From Welwitschia mirabilis (lineage: Eukaryota > Gnetophyta > Gnetopsida > Welwitschiales), in NCBI GenBank assembly GCA_051453625.1, contig JBOZIK010000001.1, positions 271,404,503-271,437,547 on the forward strand: 33,045 nt of DNA, read 5' to 3'. The notes beneath the pieces were generated by a model that saw only the letters and a list, made by a program, of their open reading frames with translations, was not told where the DNA came from and ran no database searches. Both the position numbers and the translations under genes were made by a program. Each line of letters opens with the position of its first letter. Position 1 is the stretch's first letter. Shown here one piece after another: positions 9,860 through 20,598 of the stretch.

Positions 9860-10960
9860 TACATCCTTTATTATCTAATTTTAAAATTTATTTTATAAGT
9901 AGAGTAGAAATATTCTTTCCATTCTATCAAGGTTTTATAAATAATTTAGCACTAGTTTATGATCATAATTCGTTCTTGCTCTTTGCTTGTTAACTTGGTA
10001 GGTTACTTTTTTATTAGAATCATATATTTCTATAACTCCATTTCCTAGTGTTATGGTATAGGGTCCTAACTAGTTTTGTTCTTATTTTTTTTTGAGTGGA
10101 TTTTTTTAAGGGTTATAAATTAATATAGAATCTCCTACATTAAAATTTACTTTTATAATTTTATTATTATGATATATCTTAGTTTTTAGTTGTATAATTT
10201 CTTTATGCAAAAGAGCTTCTTTTAGACTTTCATATAAAATATTCATGTTTTCTATCCTTTTTTTTAAGTTGTATCTAATTTACATTTTAACTTATTATCT
10301 AATTTATTTATTTTTAAATTCAATTAGTGAAATAGCCCTTTTTCCATAGACTAATTCATATGAAGTAAATCTTATGTTATATTTGTACATTATTCTATAA
10401 GCCCATAAAGATTCATTTAATTTATCAGCCCAATTTTTTTTCTTACTATTTATAACTTTTTTTAATATTCTATTTAGTTTTTTATTAGTTACTTTAGCTT
10501 AGCCATTGGATTGAAGATGATAGATAATAGAGAATTTATGATGAACCCCAAATTTGATTAAACATTTCTCAGAGACTTCACTAGTAAAATGTAATTCTCT
10601 ATTTAATATAAGACTATGGGAAGCTTCAAACTAATAGATAATATTTCTAAAGAAAAAGTTAACTATAGTTTAGGAAGGATACTTACTCATAGCCTCAACA
10701 TTAGCCCATTTAGCGAAGTAATTAACATAGACCAAAATATATCTTTTCCTGAAGGATGAAGGATTTTTAGGACCAATAAAATCCATTTTCCATACATTAA
10801 AATATTCAATTATCTAAATCCATTATTATGGCATTTTTAACTTTTATCTAAATGTATCATGACCTTGAATATAAACGTTTGGATCCTTGAATATAATAGG
10901 ATAATAGTGTTCCATATGAAGAATTTTCATTTCTATTGTTTTTGCACTATAATGTTCTCC
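9860..10960 (-). pseudogene. E2 copy 2 integrase remnant
   Basis: Minus-strand core at 10480-10800 reads 'WKMDFIGPKNPSSFRKRYIL', 'VYVNYFAKWANVEAMSKYPS' and 'LQSNG*AKVTNKKLNRILKK'. The Asp of DFIG is kept, the VDYF Asp is Asn, and the NGQAE box reads NG*AK, so Gln is a stop and the catalytic Glu is Lys. Downstream 'SYELVYGKRA' marks the end of the core. The C-terminal part towards 9860 is weak. Type and order match Tat-lineage Ty3/gypsy. Confidence 0.85.
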
Positions 10961-11311
10961 CCTTTTTTATTTATAAGCTTCTTTTAAGATTTTAATTTAT
11001 TTTATACATCTTCTAATAACATGATCTTTACATTCTTTAAATAGCAACTTATCATGTCAAATATAATATCTACACTCCCTTAGAAATCATTTTCTTTTAT
11101 AGTACATCATAAAGAATGGTAATCTTCTACTCACAAGAAAGTTAGCTATATTAGCATACCATGGATTTGTTGTTACCTGAAAAAGATGTTCATTTAGAAA
11201 CTCATATCTTATGTTGATCTATTCTTCATCTAGAAATTCTAACCCTGAGAGGTGATCTACTATCACATTCTATGTCCCTTTTCTGTTTATAATTTTTAAA
11301 TCAAACTATTA
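10961..11311 (-). pseudogene. E2 copy 2 RNase H end, interrupted
   Basis: Reads 'HLSGLEF' (end of RNase H, ADHLSRL type), then 'LNEHLFQVTTNPWYANIANF', the linker to integrase. The upstream end is cut at 11311/11312 by the E1-family LTR, in the part equal to 'QEFDLKI' of copy 4. Corresponds to about 26760-27110 of copy 4. Confidence 0.8.
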
Positions 11312-12048
11312 TGATGTGAATTATGCAATCCTTAAGTCCTTAGGCAAAACCGATAAATCATAATACTTGTATAAAACACATACTAGTATAGATGGAAGTT
11401 AACCCAAATGTCATAATCTATTGAAGGCACTAGCTTAGAAGTTACAAAATTTATTTCACAAAGTAATTTTATATTTTTCTATTTTAATAAATAAAGGTAA
11501 ATAATAATGTAAATACAATGCAATGATGAATAAAGATAAGATGTAATGGATGGAATGAAAGTAATATGAGTTCTACTTGGATTCTAATACTCCTATCACA
11601 AGAACTATTTTTCTTTGTAATTTAGATTAATTTAGAAAGATCTTACCACTTGTTCCTAACTAACATGAGCTATAATAAATGCCAAATCGAATATGGATAA
11701 TGCAAGTATGAAATTGGAATGAAATAGTAATGCAAATCTAAACTAAAGAAGTCAATCTTAATAAAGGTTTTCTCTATGAAATAAATAAACTATAGAGTTA
11801 TCACTAAACTATAATCAATTTAAATCATAAGGGAAATTTACACAATTGTAGTAAAAAGAGTAATTGAATTAATCATAAGCTTTTACATCTACCTACAACA
11901 AAGTAGCAGCACCTCAATTGAGAATACTTAGTCTAATACTGAGGTAAACTCCTTTCTATAGCTATTAGATAAACCTCTTGTCCTTCAATTTTTCATCACA
12001 AGAACATTAGGTACAAAAGATGGAAAATAAAGTGAATAAGAAGAAGAG

Positions 12049-12056
12049 TATTTATA
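12049..12056 (-). promoter_or_regulatory. TATA box of second E1-family LTR
   Basis: The minus strand reads CTATAAATACTC, matching 7765-7758 in the E1 LTR. Confidence 0.55.
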
Positions 12057-12184
12057 GTTTTATAATGAAGTTCTAGAAGTTTAACCCTAGGAGTTAGAGA
12101 AGAAACCTTAGTAGCCCATATGGGTTGCATGAACCCATTACAAAAATAATTCTTTTTATCCATAGAAAATATTTGTCATCCTGA

Positions 12185-12214
12185 CTATCATGGGGATGAT
12201 AATGGGGATGTCAC
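12185..12214. repeat. Hairpin-capable motif in second LTR
   Basis: 'ctatcat' then 'ggggatgataatgggg' then a worn right arm 'atgtcac'. Same motif as 7996-8025. Confidence 0.5.
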
Positions 12215-12276
12215 TCCACATCAAAATGTCTCCATTAGCTTTAGGACCTATAGTAAGCTCTACAAACTTCATTCAT

Positions 12277-12376
12277 NNNNNNNNNNNNNNNNNNNNNNNN
12301 NNNNNNNNNNNNNNNNNNNNNNNNNNNNNNNNNNNNNNNNNNNNNNNNNNNNNNNNNNNNNNNNNNNNNNNNNNNN
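12277..12376. other. Assembly gap, 100 N
   Basis: Exactly 100 N, a common placeholder for a gap of unknown size. The left side is inside the E1-family LTR, the right side inside block S of E2 copy 3; the true distance may be large. Confidence 0.97.
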
Positions 12377-12484
12377 TTGCCAACTAACCCCTTAGTGAAG
12401 TTCTCATAGCTACCATATTGCTCTATCAAAGGTCCCTCTTAGGAATATTCACCGCTATGCACTTATAGTAGAACATTGTGGTAC
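12377..12484 (-). repeat. Block S, E2 copy 3 (partial)
   Basis: Starts inside the block at 'ttgccaactaacccctta', equal to 9495 in copy 2, and ends at 'cattgtggta'. A pyrimidine tract follows at 12485-12503. Confidence 0.65.
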
Positions 12485-12899
12485 TTTTTCTCTCTTTTTT
12501 TTTGATTTTTATTCAAAAGGTATTTTATCTTATGATGAAATGTATCTTCTCAATCTTTTTAATTAAGATAATGCATAATTCCCTATTGAATACTTACTAG
12601 GTTAGCTTCTTACTTTATAACCATAATATTTACTTTAAATAATTTACTAAATTAATAGTCTAAATAAACTTTAAAGAAATAACTTATTCTTTATTATCTA
12701 ATTTTGGAATATATTTTATAGGTAGAGTGGAAGTATTCTTTTCATCCTACCAAGGTTTTCTAAATAATTTAATATCAATCTATGATCATGATACATTCTT
12801 TCTCTTTATCCATTAACTTGGTAGGTTACTTTTTCATCAAGATCATATATTCATATAGCTACATTTCATAAAATTTTTATTATGGTAAGAGTCCTAGCT

Positions 12900-13740
12900 A
12901 GTTTTGTTCTTAGTTTTGTTTTGTATAGATTTTCTTAGGGTTATAAATTAACACAGAATCTCCTACATTAAAATTTGTTTTCTTAATTTTATAGTTTTTT
13001 CTTGTATAAGTTCTTCACATAAAAGATCTTCTTTTCAATTTTCATCTAAAATATTCATGTTTTCTATTCATTATTTTTTGAGTTATATCTAAGTTATATT
13101 TTAATTCCTCAGCTAATTTAAATGTTTCTATTCTAAATTCAATGGATAAAATAGCCCTTTTTTCATAGACTAATTCATACAGAATAAATCCTTTGGTATG
13201 TTTTCAAGTTATTTTATAAGCTCATAAACCTTAATTTAATGTATCAACCTAATTATTTTTCTTACTATTTATAAATTTTTTTAATATTCTATTTAGTTCT
13301 CTGTTAGTTACTTTAGCTTAATCATTGGAGTTAGGGTGATAGAAAGTAGAGAGTTTATGGTGTACCTAAAGCTTGATCAAAAGTTTTTCAAAGACTTCAA
13401 TAGTAAAATGGATTTCTCTAGTGGATATAAGACTATAGAGGTATTTAAACTAATAGATAATATTTCTATGAAAAAGTTAGCCATGATTTGGAAAGAATAA
13501 TTAGTCATAGCATCAGCCTTATCCCATTTAGTAAAGTAATCAACATAGATCAAAATATGTATTTTTTCAAAGGATGAAGGATTTATAAGCATAATAAAAT
13601 CTATGCCTCATACATTAAAAGGCTTAATTATCTATATTTCTTGTTGTGGCATTTCTAACTTTAAAATAAATTTACCTTCTCTTTAACATTTATCACAACT
13701 TTGGATATAAACATTTGAATCCTTCAATATAGTGGTATAA
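12900..13740 (-). pseudogene. E2 copy 3 integrase remnant
   Basis: The minus-strand frame at 13377-13592 reads 'IYVDYFTKWDKADAMTNYS', the catalytic-core motif of Tat-type integrase with its Asp kept. The NGQAE box near 13315-13330 reads 'ND*AKVTNRELN': Gln is stop and Glu is Lys. The zinc-binding region lies around 13690-13930 and contains the 96-base tandem duplication. Stops and frameshifts throughout. Confidence 0.83.
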
Positions 13741-13917
13741 TAGTATCCCATATGGAGAATTTTCATTCCTATTCTTTTTATACTATAATGTTCTTCTCCT
13801 TCTTTTCTAAAAGCTTCCTTTAATATAGTGGTGTAATAGTATCCCATATGGAGAATTTTCATTTCTGTTCTTTTTATACTATAATGTTCTTCTCCTTCTT
13901 TTCTAAGAGCTTCCTTT
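13726..13917. repeat. 96-base tandem duplication
   Basis: Units 13726-13821 and 13822-13917 differ at four of 96 bases, all transitions. Copies 2 and 4 have one unit only. The duplication lies in the integrase N-terminal region and is 32 codons long. Confidence 0.93.
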
Positions 13918-14179
13918 AATATTTAAATTTTTAGGTTTTATTCTATACATCTTTTAATAACATGATTTTTACATTCTTTAAATAACATCTTATCATACCA
14001 AATATAATTTCTAAATATTCTTAGCAATTTTTTTTGATAGTAAGTCATAAAAAATTGTAATATTTTAGTCATAAAAAACATTAATTATATCCGCATATCA
14101 TGGATCTATTCTCACCTAAATAATATGTTCATTTGAAAAATCATTTCTTATGTTGATTTATTCTTAATCTAGAAATTCT

Positions 14180-14640
14180 AATCCTAAGAGGTAGTCTTCT
14201 ATCACATTCTCTGTCCCTTTCCTATTTATAATTTTTAAATAGAACTATTACATTAACAATATCTATCTCATAATTCTTAAGTTTTCTTTTATCTTGTTCA
14301 TAAAAAATCTAATGGCGCTATGGTTAGTATGAACTTTTACTTCATAACCTCAAATATAATGTCTAAATTTATCTAATATCATTACCACTACTAATAACTC
14401 TTTTTCTGTTACTGTGTAATTTTTTTAAGCTAGTTTAAAGTTCTTTTTGATGTACGTAATGATGTACAGTTTATTATGTTCATCTTTTTATCCTAAAACA
14501 TTACTCTCATAGCATGATTATATGTATTATTCATAATCTAGAATGTTATTATTCAATTTGGCCCTTATGAAATAGGTTCTAATAAAGGTTTGTTCTTTAA
14601 GGTTTGATAAGCATTTCGACATTCATCAATGCATTCATAT
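14180..14640 (-). pseudogene. E2 copy 3 RNase H remnant
   Basis: Aligns with 27030-27480 of copy 4, where RNase H is clear. Worn frames include the 'TLKNKPLLEPIS'-like lead-in and the LEKFRHYI-type middle. Catalytic residues cannot be judged safely in this copy. Confidence 0.7.
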
Positions 14641-14829
14641 TTGATATTCTTTTTTAAGAGGTTACTTGAAGGTTTAGCAACTTTACTGAGTTGAATATGA
14701 ATATTCTATAATATCCAACATGTTCTAGGAAAGATGTCATTTATTCAATTTGATTGAAGTTATGATGTATTTTATAGCTTGCATTTTTTTTATTTATCCA
14801 TTTTAATCCCTTTTTGAGAAATCCTGTGT

Positions 14830-15430
14830 CCTAGCACTATGCCTTTTGTGACCACAAGACGACTTTTTAAATAGTTAAGTATAAGGTGTTTTTATTTTTA
14901 TCTCTATAAAATTCTTTCTAATCTATCAAGTAAATCTTCGAAATTGTTTTCAAATGTTGAAAAATAACCCTTAAATACTTTAATTAATCTTCATATCATA
15001 TCTTGAAAAATTCTATTTCCTAACCTTTGAAAAGTAGCAAGAGCATTATGTAATCCAAATGGTAGTACTTTATAGGCATAAGTATCCTAATGACAAGTGA
15101 AATTTATTTTGGATTTATCCTCTAAAGCTATACAGAGTTGGTTATAACCACTGTATCCATTCAAAACACTATAGTATTAATGTCTAGATACTCTTTCTAG
15201 AACTTGGTCTATAAATGGAAGAGGAAAGTGATCTATATAAGTTGCAGTATTTAATATTATAAAGTCTATACAAATTCTTCATTTATTTAATTTCAATGCC
15301 ATAAGCATCATAGGAATAATCCATTTTGAATTAGATATAGGATAGATAAATCCCACATCCAAGAGTTTAAAAATCCTTTATTTAATTATCTCTTGCATGT
15401 GTGGGTTACATCTTCTTTCTAGTTGCTAGC
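14830..15430 (-). pseudogene. E2 copy 3 reverse transcriptase remnant
   Basis: The minus strand reads 'CNPHMQEIIK', 'FKLLDVGFIYPISNSKW', 'RICIDFIILNTAT', 'DHFPLPFIDQVLERVSRH', 'YYSVLNGYSGYNQLCIALE' and 'TYAYKVLPFGLHNALATFQ'. The first catalytic Asp (LDGYS) is Asn. The FMDDF box at 14938-14980 reads 'FKGYFSTFENN', so the Asp pair is lost. Same order and spacing as copy 4. Clearly Ty3/gypsy RT, dead. Confidence 0.9.
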
Positions 15431-15779
15431 TTGGTTTGATAAAAGTATATAAATAAATTTTATGTTGGCATATTTTTGGATATATCCCTTTAATATATCT
15501 ATGATCTTAAGAAAAGTCTTCTTTGGTATATGATTATAGGTCTATTAAGAGCTACTTTGATATATTCTAATCCTTTCTTAAGTGAAGGCTTTTCTATCTC
15601 TTGAGTTGTCAAATATTTCTCCTCATATTTTTCTTCATTTTATTTTTTTAAAATCAGATTAACTTCTTATGTTAGAATTGAATTAGTTCTTAATTCTGTG
15701 TTCTATACCATTTCTCTAATAACCACTACATCAAAAATTTTAATCTCTTTTTTAAGATCTCTTAGATTGATTTCCATTA

Positions 15780-16100
15780 CCCCTCTTCTAGAATAAATAG
15801 TAGCATCTGTAGTAGTCATCTAAGATCTTCCTAAGATTACTACATAGGTATCTCCTTGAGTCTTTATCATTAATTAATTGATCAAGTAGATGAAACCTTA
15901 AAGTTTAATAGTTATATACTTTAGAACTTCTTTAGATATCACTATTGAGCCATTGGTTAAGTACAAATTTTCTTGTTAAGGTATTAATTTTGGTTTTCCC
16001 AATTACTCATAAGTTTCATAGGCTATAACATTGATACTTACTCCAAGATCAATCATTGCTTTTATTCTAAGTTTTCCATCAATTTTTACATCTACCATAG
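15780..16100 (-). pseudogene. E2 copy 3 aspartic protease remnant
   Basis: The active-site loop at 16018-16059 reads 'AMIDLGVSINVIAY' (DLGAS type, Asp kept, Ala to Val). The C-terminal motif at 15781-15842 reads 'YVVILGRS*MTTTDATIYS'. Only a few stops between them. Lies between gag and RT. Confidence 0.85.
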
Positions 16101-16160
16101 GTTTTCTAAAATTAACATACTTTTCATAAGTTTTTCTAAAATTAACATACTTTTCATAAT
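16101..16160. repeat. 30-base tandem duplication
   Basis: 'ttttctaaaattaacatac...' at 16101-16130 and 16131-16160, differing only at the ends. Copy 4 has one unit. Ten codons, directly upstream of the protease loop in minus-strand sense. Confidence 0.9.
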
Positions 16161-16505
16161 GTTTATTTTGAAGAACTTATGTGAAAGTCTAAGAAACATA
16201 ATCCTTCCTTATCATTTTAATTGTTTTTTACTTCTTATTTTTCTTTTACTTTTTTCGTTTTGAACACATGCTTTTCATTTGTTTTTAATAAATAGGAACA
16301 TCTTTTAATAGCTTTAAAATACATAATAACACATTTGTATATTTTAATAACTTTGTTAAATATTTTATATCATTTTTAACTTCGGGATGTTCTATTTATT
16401 TAATTTGCATTGGAAAAGGTAAAGAATCTATTAATGTATCATCCAATATTTTTTTTAATTCTATTTTTATTCTTTATTTAAGGAATTTCTTGAATCTATA
16501 TTCTT

Positions 16506-17275
16506 NNNNNNNNNNNNNNNNNNNNNNNNNNNNNNNNNNNNNNNNNNNNNNNNNNNNNNNNNNNNNNNNNNNNNNNNNNNNNNNNNNNNNNNNNNNNNNN
16601 NNNNNNNNNNNNNNNNNNNNNNNNNNNNNNNNNNNNNNNNNNNNNNNNNNNNNNNNNNNNNNNNNNNNNNNNNNNNNNNNNNNNNNNNNNNNNNNNNNNN
16701 NNNNNNNNNNNNNNNNNNNNNNNNNNNNNNNNNNNNNNNNNNNNNNNNNNNNNNNNNNNNNNNNNNNNNNNNNNNNNNNNNNNNNNNNNNNNNNNNNNNN
16801 NNNNNNNNNNNNNNNNNNNNNNNNNNNNNNNNNNNNNNNNNNNNNNNNNNNNNNNNNNNNNNNNNNNNNNNNNNNNNNNNNNNNNNNNNNNNNNNNNNNN
16901 NNNNNNNNNNNNNNNNNNNNNNNNNNNNNNNNNNNNNNNNNNNNNNNNNNNNNNNNNNNNNNNNNNNNNNNNNNNNNNNNNNNNNNNNNNNNNNNNNNNN
17001 NNNNNNNNNNNNNNNNNNNNNNNNNNNNNNNNNNNNNNNNNNNNNNNNNNNNNNNNNNNNNNNNNNNNNNNNNNNNNNNNNNNNNNNNNNNNNNNNNNNN
17101 NNNNNNNNNNNNNNNNNNNNNNNNNNNNNNNNNNNNNNNNNNNNNNNNNNNNNNNNNNNNNNNNNNNNNNNNNNNNNNNNNNNNNNNNNNNNNNNNNNNN
17201 NNNNNNNNNNNNNNNNNNNNNNNNNNNNNNNNNNNNNNNNNNNNNNNNNNNNNNNNNNNNNNNNNNNNNNNNNNN
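16506..17275. other. Assembly gap, 770 N
   Basis: Unresolved; by alignment with copy 4 it should hold the part between the gag zinc knuckle and protease. Confidence 0.99.
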
Positions 17276-18505
17276 TTAAATTTAATATATTTATATCTAA
17301 TCATTGAATAAATTCTTGCATCGAAGGACATTATATCCCATCATGATTATCTTTCCCACAGTATTCACATGTAGGTCCTTCTTTTTCCTGGAAGTGTTGG
17401 ACAACTGATCAATCAAACTTTTCTACTATACTATTAGTCACTTTTTTAGCTACTTCTTCTATAAGACTAATATGTTTTAAATCATATACACTATCATCTG
17501 CTTCTATGATACATACTTCATTTACCTTTTTCTTCTTTTGGTTCTCTTGTTCTCATCCTTGACTTATGTTATATAATTGAGTAATGGCTTCTCCCACATC
17601 TTGGACATTCTTTGTATTAATACTTCCTCTACATAATAAGTTTAATTCTTTTAATATCTAATGATACTATCTTTCAAGTAAGTCTCTAACTAATTTCCTA
17701 GTTGTGATTTCATGATTAGAACATTTAGCTAATAATATGTTATACTTGTCCATGGACTCATCAAACATTTTATTATCTCATTGTTTAATGTTTAATATTT
17801 ATTCCCTTAGATCTTCAACCATCCTCATGAATTGATATTTAATTAGGTAATCATTTTCAAGAACTCCTTAGGAACTAAAAGCATGATTAAGATGCCTATA
17901 ATATCATAGTTGAACATCAAATTTTAAGGAAAAAGAAAAATATCTCATAAAGTATAATTCCGAGTCAAGATAGTTAGCTTTACAAAAGGAATTAAACAAG
18001 CTTAGATGTAATAGGAGTTATTTCAACTTTTTACCTTTAAAAGTAGGTATTGTAGTAGTATTTATATTTCTTACTTATCTGGTTGTTATAAGATTATAGA
18101 GTTAATAGAGCTTAAATCTTGTAATCAATGGTATCATGATTTAATGGTCTTGAATATCCATCATCTTCCCATTAGAATCCTATTATAACTTTTTTTCCTA
18201 GGTCCTTTTACTTAAACCATTTGAAAATATTCTTCTTATGAATGAGGTAATACAAGGATGTTATGCAATTATTGCTTAAACTTAATCATTAGTTTAGGAA
18301 AGACTTGTTCTTTTACCATCTTTTTAAGGGTGACTTCATCCTCTATATAATCCTCTTCTTCTACTTTTATTTTATCATTATTTCTAGTCCTCTCATCTAG
18401 ATCATATTTATGTGGGTCTCTAACATATTTGCCTCTTTTATCCCACCATTTTCATTATCTATCTCATAGGATCATAGTTTTTATCATCTCAATTAGTTAA
18501 ATTTA
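17276..18505 (-). pseudogene. E2 copy 3 gag remnant
   Basis: Particle protein with nucleic-acid-binding zinc knuckle. The knuckle at 17328-17369 reads 'CEYCGKDNHDGI*C', a full C-x2-C-x4-H-x4-C with one stop inside. Upstream parts read 'ILKELNLLCRGSINTKNVQD', 'VGEAITQLYNISQG', 'MFDESMDKYNILLAKCSNHE' and 'FCKANYLDSELYFMRYFSFS', in the order of Tat-type Gag and matching copy 4. The N-terminal end is near 18505, right after the PBS-like site. Many Trp and Gln codons are now stops. Confidence 0.8.
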
Positions 18506-18510
18506 GATTA

Positions 18511-18528
18511 ACCCTTTTTCTAGCTCCA
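18511..18528 (-). promoter_or_regulatory. PBS-like site, E2 copy 3
   Basis: The minus strand reads TGGAGCTAGAAAAAGGGT, three bases after the LTR end; copy 4 has TGAAGCTAGAAGGAGAAC at the matching place. It begins TGG as a PBS must. The tRNA used is not assigned. Confidence 0.5.
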
Positions 18529-18531
18529 AAA

Positions 18532-19446
18532 TAATAGGTGCTTATATGATGAAATAAGTGTAAAAAATATCACTAAATAATATCAAATAATGTAAAATAA
18601 TACTAAAAAAAAGGTAGAAATTATGCTACTATTAACCTACAAATAATCTCACACAATTAAATAAAAATAACCAAAGGCTTGCTAAAGAACTAGTTGAGAA
18701 TCAGCCCTTTTGTTTAAAATGCATCATCAAAATAGTCTCATGGTGAAGTTACTTAAACTAATCAGGTTGGTTTATTAATAATAAATTACTATGTACATAT
18801 ATTATAGTAAGAGAAAATGGTAAAAGTAATAAAGCATGATAGAATTTATATAAGAAGTTAACAATACTTATTTCTAAGTACTATTAATTACTCTAATTTA
18901 TGTTCAGTTGCACAAAAAGGAGCAAATAGAGATAATATTATTTTTTTGGGTAATAATGTATGCATACAATTATACTCAAATATGCTTTTTAAATTTGTAG
19001 TGAAATACCAATTATTGCATACAAATGTGCTAAGGCTTATGTTCTTCTTTACAAGTAATACTATGGAGTATGGAAACTATGGTTGTACCCTTTGTAGAAT
19101 AGATAAAGATTTCTTTCTTAACCTTGCTACCTTGTTTATTTCTAAAATGTTTTACCAAAAAGATCCTCATCTTTGGTGGTGATCCTATTCTTATACCTTT
19201 TTTCTTTTTCTATTTCCATTCTTTGCTCCTTAGGAATAGGTATATGATTGGGGTTTGTTACTTGTTATCTCAATCTTCTCCTTATATAACATCCTATACC
19301 TGAAATGAAATAATAAAATACATACTAACATACTAACTAACTAATCTATTGATTAGTAATTACACTAATAAATAAAAAAAATCTATTGTTACTTAAAATG
19401 CATGATTAATATAATGAAAATAATTTCTTAATAATTAAAATTTACT
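18532..19446 (-). repeat. E2 5' LTR, copy 3
   Basis: Aligns with 30925-31848 along its whole length and stops aligning at both ends at the same places. The proposed ancestral ends are TG..CA on copy 4; here they are worn (TA..CT). Length 915 against 924. Confidence 0.78.
19280..19288 (-). promoter_or_regulatory. Possible TATA box in E2 LTR, copy 3
   Basis: The minus strand reads TATATAAGG. The aligned place in copy 4 (near 31669) reads TATAAAG. Position within the first fifth of the LTR makes this a short U3. Confidence 0.35.
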
Positions 19447-20492
19447 TTAAAATTTATCTTTATTAGTTACCCCAAGATCAAGGTTTTGTTAGTTCCTTAA
19501 CAAAACAAACAAATATATATAAATGAGAGAAATTGAGAATATCATTTTTTTTTATTTTTTTAAAAATAAATGGGTGATCTCCACTAGATTACAACTCCTC
19601 TATTTGTTTGGTCGGTTGAGTAGACTTTTTTTTCTTTTTCAAGGCCTCTAAATTTTTTTTGTTTTTGGTTTCTTTTGAAGTGTAGGATCATTTAAAACTA
19701 TGATCTCTATTTCAACCTACTCTAGACTAATTTTCTACCCTAGCCTCTGCCTTATGGAGGAGCTTTTACCTTGGTTGGTTCTCTTCTCTTTTTCTTAAGA
19801 GCTGAAGGGACTTTTGATTTAGGACTTTTCGGTATATATTTTGACTTTAAAGTTGTTCCAACTCATAGTCTTGATTGTTAGATTTACATAAGAGGAACTA
19901 CATACATTTTAAAGGAATATTTATTCTTCAATTATGACAAAAAAATCTACAAATATGCCTCTCAACTTAGTCATGTTCTAAAAAATTCAATCTCTAAAAG
20001 AGCATAACTACTAAAAATCCTAAAAGGACATGAAAAACCTTTGATGTTAAATTCACACTCTTCTAATAATCTATAAAATTTTATCATAGTGTCATTTAGA
20101 AACATTTTAAGTTCTCTTATGAAAACTTCCATTCTTTCTAAACAATATCAAGCTATAATACTTTAATATCTATTTTGCAATTATGAAAAACATGACTTAA
20201 CTTTGACCATTTTCTAGATGTTTTTTGAATAATACTCTCTAAATGCTATTTAAATCTATTAATAAAGTCATATAACTTCTATGGATATTAGATAAGGCTA
20301 CATGTCATAGGTAAATATTCATGCCTGAATTCAATTCACTTTTCTAACTTCACTTCATGAGAAAAGATTAGGAAGAAATCTCATATTTTATTTTTCCAAA
20401 TTTTTAATAATAAGTCGGGTAGACTTAGGGCTTATTATCATAATATCATTTTTTTTAACTTTGCATGAGATTATCTTAGAGTATTAATAATA
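19447..20492. other. Unassigned AT-rich region with a short basic frame
   Basis: No retrotransposon domain is seen. On the minus strand at 19700-19865 a short frame rich in Lys, Arg, Pro and Ser is open ('KSPKSKVPSALKKKRREPTK') and continues past stops into 'GRG*GRK'. It could be the tail of the decayed frame at 20599-21940, with non-coding sequence between, or chance. The remainder shows nothing I can name. Confidence 0.35.
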
Positions 20493-20598
20493 NNNNNNNN
20501 NNNNNNNNNNNNNNNNNNNNNNNNNNNNNNNNNNNNNNNNNNNNNNNNNNNNNNNNNNNNNNNNNNNNNNNNNNNNNNNNNNNNNNNNNNNNNNNNNN
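20493..20598. other. Assembly gap, 106 N
   Basis: Unresolved bases within the unassigned region. Confidence 0.99.

Larger units (their letters stand above)
8266..11311 (-). mobile_element. E2 copy 2: truncated Ty3/gypsy, Tat-like
   Basis: Alignable by eye with copy 4 from about 23960 to 27110. Holds the antisense frame, block S, CT tract, integrase and the end of RNase H. The left side is cut by the E1 LTR (8265/8266) and the right side by the second E1-family LTR at 11312. The remaining 5' part (RT, protease, gag, LTR) is not in the window, or is hidden in the N gap at 12277. Confidence 0.82.
11312..12276 (-). repeat. Second E1-family LTR, inserted in E2 copy 2
   Basis: Begins TGATGTGAATTATGCAATCC and follows 7024-7990 through its length with scattered differences, including a shared TATA box and a hairpin motif at 12185-12214. 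No PBS or gag follows on its left, so it is a solo LTR or the remaining end of an element whose rest lies in the gap. The right end, expected some 280 bases further, is lost in the N run. Confidence 0.82.
12377..19446 (-). mobile_element. E2 copy 3: decayed Ty3/gypsy, Tat-like
   Basis: Aligns with copy 4 from about 25260 to 31848 in the same orientation. Minus-strand order is 5' LTR (19446 to 18532), PBS-like site, gag, protease, RT, RNase H, integrase, pyrimidine tract, block S. The antisense frame and any 3' LTR are lost in or beyond the gap on the left. A 770-base N run sits between gag and protease. All domains are broken. Confidence 0.87.

Noticed and set aside
16474-17331. Open frames across the 770-N gap
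   Set aside because: They exist only because N was translated as open.
18946-19182. Plus-strand open frame of 78 codons
   Set aside because: Lies inside the E2 LTR; the aligned place in copy 4 has stops.
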